From assembly GCF_037975245.1 (NCBI RefSeq), contig NC_092577.1:22036398-22100397 (forward strand): a stretch of 64,000 bases of DNA. Direction: 5' to 3'. Shown in pieces: positions 44,203 to 53,564 of this stretch. The notes beneath the pieces are model-generated. The model ran no database searches. It was not told the DNA's origin and saw nothing but the letters and a program-made list of their open reading frames with translations. The stretch's first letter is position 1; every line of letters starts with the position of its first letter. Origin of the DNA: Apostichopus japonicus. Taxonomy: Eukaryota > Echinodermata > Holothuroidea > Aspidochirotida > Stichopodidae. Position numbers and translations under genes: made by a program.

Positions 44203-47200
44203 ATGGCCCATACACTTTCAGTTGCCACTTTGAACGTGAATGGCATGAGGGATCATCGCAAGCGCAGTCGCATTTTCCAATATTGTAAATCAATGGAGGT
44301 CGACTGCGTTTGCCTGCAAGAAACACATATTTTGGAAGAAGATGTCCCTCTATGGGCTTATGAGTGGGGTGGTGAGCTGCATGCTTCGTTTGGTTCGTCT
44401 TCATCCTGTGGCACTGTCATCCTTCTGTCAGCTCGTCAGGCGGGTTGTGCCACTAGGGTGGAGACGGATCACGAGGGCCGATTGGTTTGCATTCTATTCA
44501 AGTATCCACAGGGTAACATCTCCCTCTGCAATGTGTATGCTCCCAATCGGCCTTCTGCTAGACGAGATTTTTTTAACACGCTGCCTTCCTTTGTTCCTGG
44601 TAGTGCGCCGTGTGTCATGGTCGGAGACTTTAACTGTGTCCCAGACTCGGGTCTTGACAGACTCGGAACTTCTGTGTCTGCAAGTCCCGACGCTGGGATC
44701 ACAGAATTGGACAGATTCACTTCGGCACACCTTTTAGCCGATGTCTGGAGGCATATGCACCCGTGTAGTACGGTATATACGTGGGTGAGGCCTAACGGAG
44801 AAGATGCCTCCAGGATAGATCGAGTGTATGCGCCCGTAAGTTTTACATTTTCGGGTTGCGAGACGCTCAGCTGTCCGCTCTCTGACCATGACACTGTAGT
44901 AGCACGTTTTGTTTTGCCTTCCATTTTCCCCATCGGGCGGGGCCTATGGAAGCTTAACTGTCGGATTCTTGGCGAGGCAGATTTCCGCCAGGGTTTCGAG
45001 ACCAGGTACAAAGGATGGCAAACATTGAAGCCGGCCTTTGCTTCTACATCCCAATGGTGGGATGAGGTCAAGTTGCGCATCAAACGCTACGCAATTCAGT
45101 ATTGCGTGACCCGCGCACGGCGTCGAAGAGAAAAATTCTCCAAGCTGTGCGCGGAGGTGAAGTTTGGCGACCCTTCGGCAGTCATCGCTTTGCAGACTTA
45201 TCTCGATGAAAAGTACCACGGTGCCCGCGTCAGGGCCCGTGTCGAAGCGGTGGAAGCCGAGGAGCGCCCTTCACTGAGGTTTTACCAGTCCGTTAGCTCA
45301 TCGGCAGGTGACAGACGCGTCCCGTCTGTACGCGCTACTGATGGGACCGTGGTTAGTGACCCTCACGGCATTGTCCGCGTATATAAAGAGTACTATTCGA
45401 GTTTGTTTACGCGTGGCAATGTCGACTTGTCGGCACAGGCTGATTTATTGAGGGGAATCTCAAAAACCGTTCCCCACGATGTCAATGATATTTTGGGGGG
45501 CGAAATAACCACTGTTGAGCTTTGGAAGGCGCTTTCGAAGATGAAGAATGGCAAGTCCCCGGGTTCGGACGGGCTTCCGAGGGAGTTCTACCGAACCTTC
45601 TGGGCAATAATAGGACCCGACATCAGAGCCGTCTTCGAGGACGCCTTCCAAAACGGACTGTTAAACCAAAGTCAACGTCTGGGCATGATTACTTTGCTGC
45701 CCAAGTCTGGGGACCCATTGGATCCCCGTAACAAGCGTCCGATCACCTTGTTAAATGTGGACTACAAGTTGCTGGCTAAGGCTTTGTGCAACCGCCTTGC
45801 ACTGGCTATGCCGCATCTTGTGGGTGATCTCCAGACTTGTGCAGTGAAGGGTCATTGCATCCAGCAGAACTTGTGGTCGATGCGCGACTTGACCGACTTT
45901 GTTATTGAGCGTGATCTGCCATGTGCATTGGTGTCTCTGGACCAGCAGAAGGCCTTTGACATGGTGGATCGCGGTTTTTTAATGAATGTATTGGAGACGT
46001 TTCAGTTGCACCCAAATTTTCCTAAATGGATTTCTGTTTTGTATCAGGAAAGTTTCAGTTCTGTTATCGTAAATGGGTTTTGTTCGGAGGTTTTTAACGT
46101 AGAGAGGGGGGTGCGCCAGGGGTGCCCTCTGTCTCCATTACTTTATGTTTTGTTTAGCGAGTCCCTCTCTCGTCTTTTGGAAAGGGACTCCAGACTTGTT
46201 CCATTCGTTGTGCCAGGGGGTGCCAAAGTGAAATGCGCTCAATATGCAGATGACGTGACATGTGTTGTTTCGAGTCTGGGCTCCTTTCGCGCACTCTCGC
46301 AGGATTTATCTATTTTTGAGAGAGCTACCGGGGCGAAGTTGAATCCAGAAAAGACAAAGGGCCTTCGTCTTGGTAGCTGGAGATACAGAGACTTACCATT
46401 CGGTGCGTCGTGGTCGGATCAGAATATCAAAATTAATGGTATATGGTTCGGCTACGATGCACCTGGTGATGTCACCTGGAGCGAGAGGGCTGAGGTATTT
46501 GAGAGCAGGCTCGAAACCTTTGGCACCCGCTGGCTTTCGATCCTAGGGAAAGTCACTGTTATTAATCGTTTCGTTTCGCCCATCTTGTGGTACCCGGGCG
46601 CGGTGTATCCAATTCCGCGTCGCGTCCTAGTGCGGTTGGAGAGAGCGATATTTTCATTTATTTGGTCGGGTGGTACAGAGCTTGTCAAAAGGGCGGTAAT
46701 GTACCAAAAACTGGAGAAGGGTGGGTTAGGGGTGGTTCATCTGGGAAGTAAGTTAACTTGTTTGTTATTTAAGCAGTTGTTTGTAGCGGTAACTGACCCA
46801 GGGTTGCCTTGTTCATATTTTGTACGTTTTTGGGGCGGTTTGCACCTGCGTCGATGGGTCCCGGCGCTGTTTAGCAACAGAGAACCGCATAGTAGTACTC
46901 CAAACAGGGTGGTGCGTGTCATTTGCTCCGCTCTTATTGAGTTGCCCCCTGTTGACCTGTCACGGCCGGCCGTCGTTCTCAATTCCTTGCGGGATAGGGC
47001 CTTGAATGCAATTTTTGTACAGGGACGTCATCCTGTCGAAGTATGGCGTTCGGTGCATTCAAGGCTGAATGGTTGCAGGCTCCGTGATCTTGCATGGAGA
47101 ATTGCACACGGTGCCTTGGTGACCAATCTGAAAAGGTATCACTGGCGATTGGGTGATGGACTGTGCCCGAGGACCGGCTGTGACAGCTTAGAGAGTACTG

Positions 47201-47595
47201 CCCATGTTTTTTGGCATTGCCCCTTTGTTTTGAACTTGTGGGAGTGGTTTCAGTCCTGGACCGACCGTTTAACGGGAGACCGTTCCTGGTCGGTAGGACA
47301 GGGTTTTGTCTTGTATGGATTAGATCCTCCAGTTTGTTCCGTTGCTGTGTTGCAGCGTATTATTTATGTTTGTTCTGTTGTAAAAAAACTTATTTGGAGG
47401 AATAGATGTGATGTTGTTTTTAGGGGGAAATTTGCCAGTTGGCAGGCAGTCCTGGAGGCGGTGAAGTCTGACATTCGCCTTCAGGTTGAAGGCGATTTTC
47501 GCCGTTTATCTAGGGCTGCCTTTTTTGGACGGTGGTGTGCTGGGGAAGGGTGTTTTGTTTCGCTGCGTGCTGGTCGTCCTTTTGTAGTTTTTTAA
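44203..47595 (+). CDS. LINE-X ORF2: APE endonuclease and reverse transcriptase, intact
   Basis: Encodes the enzyme for target-primed reverse transcription, 1130 residues. I start at ATG 44203 (MAHTLSVATLNVNGMRD). Endonuclease occupies about residues 1-230: TLNVNGMRD, CLQETHILEE, VCNVYAPN-like block, GDFNCVPDS and LSDHDTVV hold the metal and catalytic residues. RT spans about 440-720: GKSPGSDGLPREFY, PITLLNVDYKLLAKAL, LVSLDQQKAFDMVDR (first Asp), GVRQGCPLSPLL and QYADDVTCVV (YADD). Near residue 988 is a Cys/His motif, CPRTGCDSLESTAHVFWHC, a common C-terminal zinc motif in L1-type ORF2. No internal stop. With ORF1 broken, this copy could act only with ORF1 supplied in trans. Confidence 0.95.
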   Translation: MAHTLSVATLNVNGMRDHRKRSRIFQYCKSMEVDCVCLQETHILEEDVPLWAYEWGGELHASFGSSSSCGTVILLSARQAGCATRVETDHEGRLVCILFKYPQGNISLCNVYAPNRPSARRDFFNTLPSFVPGSAPCVMVGDFNCVPDSGLDRLGTSVSASPDAGITELDRFTSAHLLADVWRHMHPCSTVYTWVRPNGEDASRIDRVYAPVSFTFSGCETLSCPLSDHDTVVARFVLPSIFPIGRGLWKLNCRILGEADFRQGFETRYKGWQTLKPAFASTSQWWDEVKLRIKRYAIQYCVTRARRRREKFSKLCAEVKFGDPSAVIALQTYLDEKYHGARVRARVEAVEAEERPSLRFYQSVSSSAGDRRVPSVRATDGTVVSDPHGIVRVYKEYYSSLFTRGNVDLSAQADLLRGISKTVPHDVNDILGGEITTVELWKALSKMKNGKSPGSDGLPREFYRTFWAIIGPDIRAVFEDAFQNGLLNQSQRLGMITLLPKSGDPLDPRNKRPITLLNVDYKLLAKALCNRLALAMPHLVGDLQTCAVKGHCIQQNLWSMRDLTDFVIERDLPCALVSLDQQKAFDMVDRGFLMNVLETFQLHPNFPKWISVLYQESFSSVIVNGFCSEVFNVERGVRQGCPLSPLLYVLFSESLSRLLERDSRLVPFVVPGGAKVKCAQYADDVTCVVSSLGSFRALSQDLSIFERATGAKLNPEKTKGLRLGSWRYRDLPFGASWSDQNIKINGIWFGYDAPGDVTWSERAEVFESRLETFGTRWLSILGKVTVINRFVSPILWYPGAVYPIPRRVLVRLERAIFSFIWSGGTELVKRAVMYQKLEKGGLGVVHLGSKLTCLLFKQLFVAVTDPGLPCSYFVRFWGGLHLRRWVPALFSNREPHSSTPNRVVRVICSALIELPPVDLSRPAVVLNSLRDRALNAIFVQGRHPVEVWRSVHSRLNGCRLRDLAWRIAHGALVTNLKRYHWRLGDGLCPRTGCDSLESTAHVFWHCPFVLNLWEWFQSWTDRLTGDRSWSVGQGFVLYGLDPPVCSVAVLQRIIYVCSVVKKLIWRNRCDVVFRGKFASWQAVLEAVKSDIRLQVEGDFRRLSRAAFFGRWCAGEGCFVSLRAGRPFVVF

Positions 47596-47715
47596 TATTT
47601 CAGTGGGGGGTTGGGCGTTTTGTCTCTGCAGGTCGGTGAGCGTATGTACTTTTTTTGGCTTGCTTGACCTGAGGTTCGTTTGTAAGAATGGGATGGTTTG
47701 GTAGTGCCGTTTGGC

Positions 47716-47756
47716 CGTGACGTTTTGTATCCCGTATGACGGGTCACGTAAAAAGC
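47716..47756 (+). ncRNA. LINE-X 3'-terminal RNA hairpin
   Basis: CGTGA (47716-47720) pairs with TCACG (47744-47748), and within it CCCGT-ATG-ACGGG forms an apical stem; TAAAAAGC ends the element. Other copies have CCCGC/GCGGG instead, a compensatory change. Probably the recognition structure for the element's RT. Confidence 0.75.
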
Positions 47757-47786
47757 ACCACACCCACAGTGATAAACGTCCCGTGT

Positions 47787-48020
47787 GCTTTTTACGTGGT
47801 AAGAAAACGGACACGGACCAAAGGTCAACAAAAACAATCCCAGTCTGCAAAACAACAACTGAAACACATCAATCTCTCACTAACGCAGCGTTCAACGTGC
47901 CGCGAAAAGGACACGGACCCAAAGGCCAACAGAAGCAAAAGAAATAAAACACTACAAACCGGCCCCCAAAAGCCAACCCCAAACCACAAACAGTAAAAAG
48001 AAAAGCGACCAATATTATAA
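47787..48020 (-). mobile_element. LINE-Y copy 1, 3' tail
   Basis: The minus strand ends ACCACGTAAAAAGC, like LINE-X, but the rest (GGTTGGCTTTTGGGG, GTTGACCTTTGGTCCGTGTCC) is a different family. Target duplication CACAGTGATAA(A)CGTCCC at 47765-47782 and 48021-48037, one indel. It lies in the CR1-like LINE. Confidence 0.85.
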
Positions 48021-48512
48021 CACAGTGATAACGTCCCTGGACCTCTTGGAGTTGTTTGTGGACAGCTCGCACCAGACAGAATTAACAAAAGCCCCTTGCA
48101 ACTGAGATTTCTGAACACTTACAATGTCATCCCTAACATACAGTAAAACTCCCCCACCAACCCCATTACGAGTATCCCTTCTGTCCTGACGATACACAAC
48201 ATACCCCGGGTGAGAAACCTCAGCACTATCAATGTCCTCCCTTAACCAAGATTCGGTGATACCAAACACATCCGTTTGAGATCCTCAAGAAGCACAGTAA
48301 ATTCAGCGAATTTTTTTTCCAATACTTCTAGCATTGGTAAAGACAATCTTCAGCTTATCCCTGAAACTATGTACCTTAGCATGCCTCCTAAAGTTAGAAC
48401 TATGACTATCACTTTTCTTGCTTTCAAAACTCCTATAATCGCCTCCACTAGGAACATAATCCTTATCCAATTTTGTTCCTGACCTCATAGCCCCCCAGTT
48501 TAGTTTAAACAT
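48015..48512 (-). pseudogene. CR1-like endonuclease, N-terminal part
   Basis: KLKIVFTNARSIGKKI opens the domain; ITESWLREDIDSAEVSHPGY, then RQDRRD and GGGVLLYVRDDIV follow after a frameshift near 48290. These are the standard first blocks of CR1 endonucleases. Confidence 0.8.
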
Positions 48513-48600
48513 AGCTGTTCAGCATCCTACCAAACAACGAGGCCCCAGTATTAGCTAAGTGCAAACCATCCCTGGCGAACAAGTGAAGCCGAAGTTAGCA

Positions 48601-49186
48601 CACAGACTATACAATAGACCATTTAAAGTTACAATCTTTTCCGACGGAACCTTGTTGTGAAATCTTGGCAACAAACTACATATGACAACTTTACCCCGAG
48701 TTGATGCTAGTCGACACATCAACTCGTGGTACCAAGACTGAATAATGTTTTGTGACTCCTATACACCGAACGATAGGATACACTGACACTACAGACCTAA
48801 AACCACGGACAGAACTGAAAGAAGACAAAAACAGCTCAGACTGAACACAACAACATGCAGAATGAAAGTTACAGACAATAATAACGAATACACTCAGGCA
48901 CAGAAAAACCCGCGAACACGGAAAAACGATAGTCACGATTAGCAGCTTAGGCTCAACATAGACTATACACTAAACGATAGGATACACTGACGCTACAGAC
49001 CTAAAAACACGGACAGCACTGACACAAGACAAAAACAGCACAGATTGAACACAAAAACATGCAGAATGACAGGAACAGACAAAAAATAACTCCAAATAAC
49101 CAACTAAACGAATCACAAGGTGTTTTGGTGAAAAAAAAAATCCCAGAAATTCCAATCATTAACGAATTGCAAGAGCTCCGAAAAAG
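48601..49186. repeat. Tandem duplication of about 207 bp, possibly the CR1 5' region
   Basis: 48781-48885 and 48988-49085 match (CACTGACRCTACAGACCTAAA then CACGGACAG, and ACATGCAGAATGA). Upstream tandem units occur in some LINE 5' regions. I see no coding sequence. Confidence 0.6.
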
Positions 49187-49192
49187 TGCGTG

Positions 49193-49388
49193 TGTACGTT
49201 TGTGGTTTGGAGTTGGCTTTTTGGGGCTGGTTTGTGTAGCGTTATTGTTTTGGTTCTGTTGGCCTTCTGTTGGATTTCTGTTTGTGGGTTTTCAGTTGGG
49301 TTTATGGTGGTTGTTAAACAGACTGGAATTGTTTTTGCTTTTGTTGACCTTTGGTCCGTGTCGGTTTTGTTCTTTGCACGTAAAAAGC
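49193..49388 (+). mobile_element. LINE-Y copy 2, 3' tail
   Basis: GTTTGTGGTTTGGAGTTGG to GCACGTAAAAAGC matches LINE-Y1. The flanking direct repeat is only CGTGTGT, so the boundary at the left is approximate. Confidence 0.75.
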
Positions 49389-49464
49389 ACACGTGTGTCG
49401 CTTCAACGACCAATACGCTTCGTTAGTAGTCAGCTAACATAAAAATGTATGCTGTTACGTTAGG

Positions 49465-49530
49465 TAAAGATTCTTAAACTGTTTTTATTACCATCCTGAA
49501 AATGTACCTCCCTACGACATTCAGATTTCT
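49465..49530. repeat. Dispersed repeat, also at 53355-53470 and 59215-59330
   Basis: The three places share ATGGTCACC(T/C)TTGGTCAA and ATTCTTAAACTGTTTTTATTACC-like sequence followed by TTTA(A)CTCAC. They are probably copies of one short mobile repeat. Confidence 0.6.
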
Positions 49531-49900
49531 TTGATAGCTTATACTTATAGATGCTCTGCTTCTCAAAAATATTTAATTAGTGCATCAGTAGTATAGAGGG
49601 CCCCGGATCGCACCGGTGCAATCCTAATTTTGGATGTATCTTGATGGTTCCCGGACAATTCCCCCCTGGACGATTTCCCCCCGGACGATTCCCCCTCGGA
49701 CAATTGCCCCCCGGACAATTCCCACCCGGACAATCCCCTTCCTCGGAAATTTCGACGATTGATTGACAGCCGATGTAGGCGGGGTTAAGGCTATTATTCC
49801 AGTAAAAATGAGGGTGTGCAACAAGAGATTTCAGTTTTGGTTTCGATGACAATCTAACCTATGCATTCATGCGGGCGGAGAGTGTGTATGCGTGTGTGTT

Positions 49901-50345
49901 GGGGGGGGGGTGTAACGCCTCGCTTTTAAATACGATATCTCACGAAGTGAAGCTTTGACCAATCTAATATTGGTGTATATGAGTAACACCATTGGGTAGA
50001 AGAACCCTTTTGTTTTGTGGGTAGGTCAAAGATCATTTTGAGTCACCAGGGGCCTAATAGTAAAAACCTTGTAAAGACGATATCTCAAGGATGTAAGCTT
50101 AAACCAATATCATATTTAAGTTCGTGAGTAGGGGACCACATTTAGGAGCAAAAGCCTCTAGTTTAATGTGGAGGTCAAAGGTCATTTGGGTTCACCAGGG
50201 GTCAAATAGTGTAAACCTTGTAAACACGATATCTCAAGAAGGGAATGTTGAACGAATCTCATATTTAGTATGTAGTTGTTACACGTTCAGTACATTTTTT
50301 TATTGAGATCAAAGGTCATTTTCAGTCGCCAGACGCCAAGTTGTG
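49901..50345. repeat. Three tandem, diverged units with AGGTCAAAGGTCA
   Basis: Units of about 130 bp share ACCTTGTAAACACGATATCTCA and AGGTCAAAGGTCATTTG followed by CACCAGGGG. Single diverged units lie at 21300-21430 and 35341-35460. Confidence 0.75.
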
Positions 50346-51499
50346 GAAACCTTGTTTATAAGCTACAGTATCTCCCACCGACCAGCCTATCAGATAACAT
50401 GTGCGTTACGCCTCGTACGAATAGGGGGCTATTGGCATTGGAAATGAGCTTATGGGCATCCGTAGAATCTAAAACTCACAAACTGTAAACTCCAACATAC
50501 TTGCATTTGCTTAAACCTGCCGCTTGGAAGCCTTACTTTGCGTGCAAAAGGTGTACCATTACTTTAAATAATTCAGACAACAGAGGATAGTTGTAGCCTT
50601 CCTGGATTACAAGCTGGGATAGGGGACCAAATGGAATATTTTTGCCACTGACTAGAGACTTGATCAGCCACCCTCCCAATTTCTTCAACACCCCCGATGA
50701 ATTCCAAGTTTCGTCTTTTCTTGCTGGCCATAATAAGGGTCAACAATTTGGTAACAGAACTGAAAGTTTGTGGACAAAAGCCGAAGCTATGCCTCATATT
50801 ACTGACTTGTGAATTAGGATACAATGTTTTATTGACATGTCAGGTAGGCCTTTCTATTCTGTGCAAAAAATATATTCTGTAAGAAATATATATATGCTGA
50901 ACAAAGTACGGAGCTCTGTAAGTTCCAGCTGAGATGTTGGTATTTCAGTAACTTCAGTGAACAGCTTATTCATTATATTGGCAATAAGTGTGCAAGTACA
51001 ATGCACTTTCTTGCTCAGAACCGAAATGCAGTTCTAAGTTAGTGGTTTTGCGACATCTCATTGCATATGATATTACGACGATACGATCAACAGCATAGCC
51101 TACTGTATCTAGCCGGCTTAAAAGTCCCATTAACATATCATATAACCAGGGAGCTGTTAGAGTAGCAGCTCCCTGGTATAACATAGGTAACATATACGTA
51201 TAGCAGCAGTACTGTAATCATTGCGTCCAGATATAGCGCTTTAGTAGGATAGTTGGTAGTGTGATGTTAACGTTAGACTACTCTAAACAGCATACTTATT
51301 ACTTACACTAGGCTAAGACTTAGCATATATTCCACTATTTGCTTTTCTCTAACCACAGTCTTTCAATAATTTGTTGCACTTCTGCAAGGACTCTATACAT
51401 CAACGGAAAGAAAGTGGATGTGAAGAAAACAGCAATATGATGAATAAGCTGGTCACTGAAGTTACTGAACAACAAAACATCTCAGTTGGCACTTACAGA

Positions 51500-51965
51500 G
51501 CACCGTACTTTGTTTAGCATATATATTTTTCTTACAGAATATATTTTTGCACAGAATAGAACTTTGTTATTAGAGAAAATATTTCCTACAAAGAATAAAA
51601 ATTTATTTTTGTACAGACAAAAAATATTTTTCGGTCAGAGAATTCACATACTTTTTGAAAAGGATATATATATTTCTTCACAGAATACCTTTTTTTTCTC
51701 TTAGAGAATAAATATATTCTTGGCAGAGAAAAAATATTTTTTGTGTTAGAGAATATATATTTTGGACAGAATATTTACTATAAGAGAATATATATTTTTG
51801 CACAGAATACATATTTGTTATTAAGTAAATACTTTCTGTACGCGTGGAGAATATATAAATATATACTTGAAGGGAATAAATATAATTTTCAGGGAATATA
51901 TATGTGTAAACAAATGTCTAAAATGTATTTTTGAAGTTAACCATGTTTGTATTTCGCAATTACAG
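51500..51965. repeat. AT-rich array of AGAATATATATTTTT-like units
   Basis: About fifteen imperfect units of roughly 25-40 bp, each with a CAGA or GAGAATA start and a T run. They form the right-hand inner part of TU-like element c. Confidence 0.7.
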
Positions 51966-52239
51966 CATATATATTTTGTATGTATATATTCCGCTTTCTC
52001 GCGCCATAGCAATTGCCCGGGGGAAATTGTCCGGGGGAAATTGTCCGGGGGGGGGGGGAATAGTCCGGGGTGAAATTGTCCGGGAAGGTTATTGACCGGG
52101 GGGGAATTGTCTGGGGTGGGAACTGTCCGGGGTGGGAATTGTCTGGGTGGGAATTGTCCAGGGGGGAGTTGTCCGGTCACCATATCTTGATTGCCATAAT
52201 AGATGTATATGGAACGCCAAAAGGACCACGGTGACATGT

Positions 52240-52525
52240 ACTACTACTAATTTGACACGTACTACTACTAATTCCAAGTGTACTACATCTAAAATGTCGC
52301 GTAATACTTCTAATTCGAAGTGTACTACATCTTCAATGTCACGTACTACTACTAATTCGGAGTGTACCACATCTAAAATGTCGCGTACTACTACTAATTC
52401 AAAGTGTACTACATCTAACATGTCGCGTACTACTACTAATTCGAAGTGTACTACATCTAAAATGTCACGTACCACTACTAATTCGAAGTGTACTACATCT
52501 AAATTCACGTACTACTACTGATGTC
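52240..52525. repeat. 42-bp minisatellite, about seven copies
   Basis: Unit contains TACTACTACTAATTCGAAGTG then TACTACATCTAAAATGTCGCG. It is open on both strands (14-residue peptide repeats) because 42 is divisible by three and the unit lacks stops; no start context or homology supports a protein. Confidence 0.9.
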
Positions 52526-53564
52526 AATACCACTACCTCTAAAACGGGAGCTACTACTACTAAATTGGAGAGATGGCGCTATGCTCAATCTGTGTGCCGA
52601 AGTACGCAAACTTTTCGACGACTTTGACCCAATGACTACACGCGAGAAATCCATCTGCGTAATCTATGTAATGGTCGCAAATTGGAGAAAATACGCACGT
52701 ATTTGCTGCGGTAGCCTGTAGTACTACGCATATTTGCTGAGCCGTAAATCAAGACAGTCAGTTCTCTTTTTGACGACACTTGCATAAATAAATTGTAGGC
52801 ACAAATGTCAATTTAAATATAAGCGTCACATTAGTTTAGTCTAGACTACTTTAGATTAGTTTAGATTGTTAGTTTAGAGACCCAAGGATCAGGAAGCCTT
52901 ACACTGCAGTAGCTTATTTGAGACCATATCCGTGTTACATCGTGGATGAGCACCGGCTTATTCAAGCCTTCTCTTTTCGATAAGTGTTCAGAGGATAACG
53001 AGGCAGGGGTGTGAATTCCCTCCCATTCCTGCTCACGGGACCGCAATTTAACGCCCCCATCCGACGGGCGAGAGTGTACCCCCAGCATCTGACCACTTTC
53101 TCAAATACGGAGGCCAAGGTACCCAATCGACATCACTGCACACTGTACCCATGTAGGCTCTAAAATCATGTAGGGGATATTTTAAGACATTTCTTGTCTA
53201 ACAAACCGAGAAAATGTAGGCATTTGCTAGATCCTACCTAATTTAGCCCTTCACTGTCATTTGTCAAAAGCAAATAGGACTAGCCATTAGGCCTATAAGC
53301 TATACTTAAGTTAATATAATACGTATGCTGTATTGGCCTCAAATCTGCCAGATATCCAAATATGGTCACCTTTGGTCAACATTCTTAAACTGTTTTTATT
53401 ACCTTGGAGCAAATTTACCTCACTGGAATATTTAGTCATCTTGGGTGTTCCATTTACTTGGCTAGGTATAGCTGAAGGTAGACCTGTTAGTTCAATCCAT
53501 ATTTTCAATTTATTAGTTGTCATTTATATGAGCCTGAAAGGGTATTATTTCTTTTCCATTACAG
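52526..53564. other. No gene recognised; likely upstream region of the SAM-domain gene
   Basis: Contains one copy of the dispersed ATGGTCACC repeat (53355-53470). The sequence just before 53565, TCCATTACAG, is an acceptor, so the first (non-coding) exon of the next gene may lie upstream; I cannot place it. Confidence 0.45.

Larger units (their letters stand above)
42657..47756 (+). mobile_element. LINE-X copy B, full length with intact ORF2
   Basis: Flanked by a 14-bp duplication AC(A/C)ACACCCACAGT (42643-42656 and 47757-47770, one mismatch). The 5' UTR is about 190 bp, ORF1 about 363 codons apart from an insertion, ORF2 is 1130 codons and uninterrupted, and the 3' UTR is 161 bp. Domain order and motifs place it in the L1/Tx1-like group. 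It is the youngest-looking large element in the window. Confidence 0.95.
40490..48600 (-). mobile_element. CR1-like LINE, interrupted by two younger LINEs
   Basis: The minus strand carries the endonuclease start at 48.3-48.5 kb, the endonuclease middle at 48015-48269, the end of the endonuclease at 42.2-42.65 kb and RT at 40.6-42.0 kb. Between them lie LINE-Y1 (47787-48020) and LINE-X copy B (42657-47756). Removing both restores VITV followed by GVVYRSPNSSDD in one frame, the expected endonuclease block. The 3' end lies near the A-rich stretch at 40490. Confidence 0.85.
49646..52182. mobile_element. TU-like foldback element c, 2.5 kb
   Basis: Direct repeat TATCTTGAT at 49637-49645 and 52183-52191. 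The left end is GGTTCCCGGACAATTCC and the right end reads GGTGACCGGACAACTCC in reverse complement. Behind each end runs a tandem array of about 15-bp units: CCCCCGGACAATTCC at 49650-49745 on the left, inverted at 52012-52178 on the right. The interior holds a DR1-bearing repeat (49.9-50.35 kb), a small hairpin at 51145-51182 and an AT-rich array (51.5-51.96 kb). No transposase was recognised. Confidence 0.8.

Noticed and set aside
43732-45219. Long minus-strand reading frames opposite LINE-X ORF1 and ORF2
   Set aside because: Both LINE-X copies show the same antisense frames, which follow from codon composition of the sense ORFs; no family match.
52521-52721. Small ORF downstream of the 42-bp minisatellite
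   Set aside because: Starts in the repeat and shows no conserved motif or splice sites.
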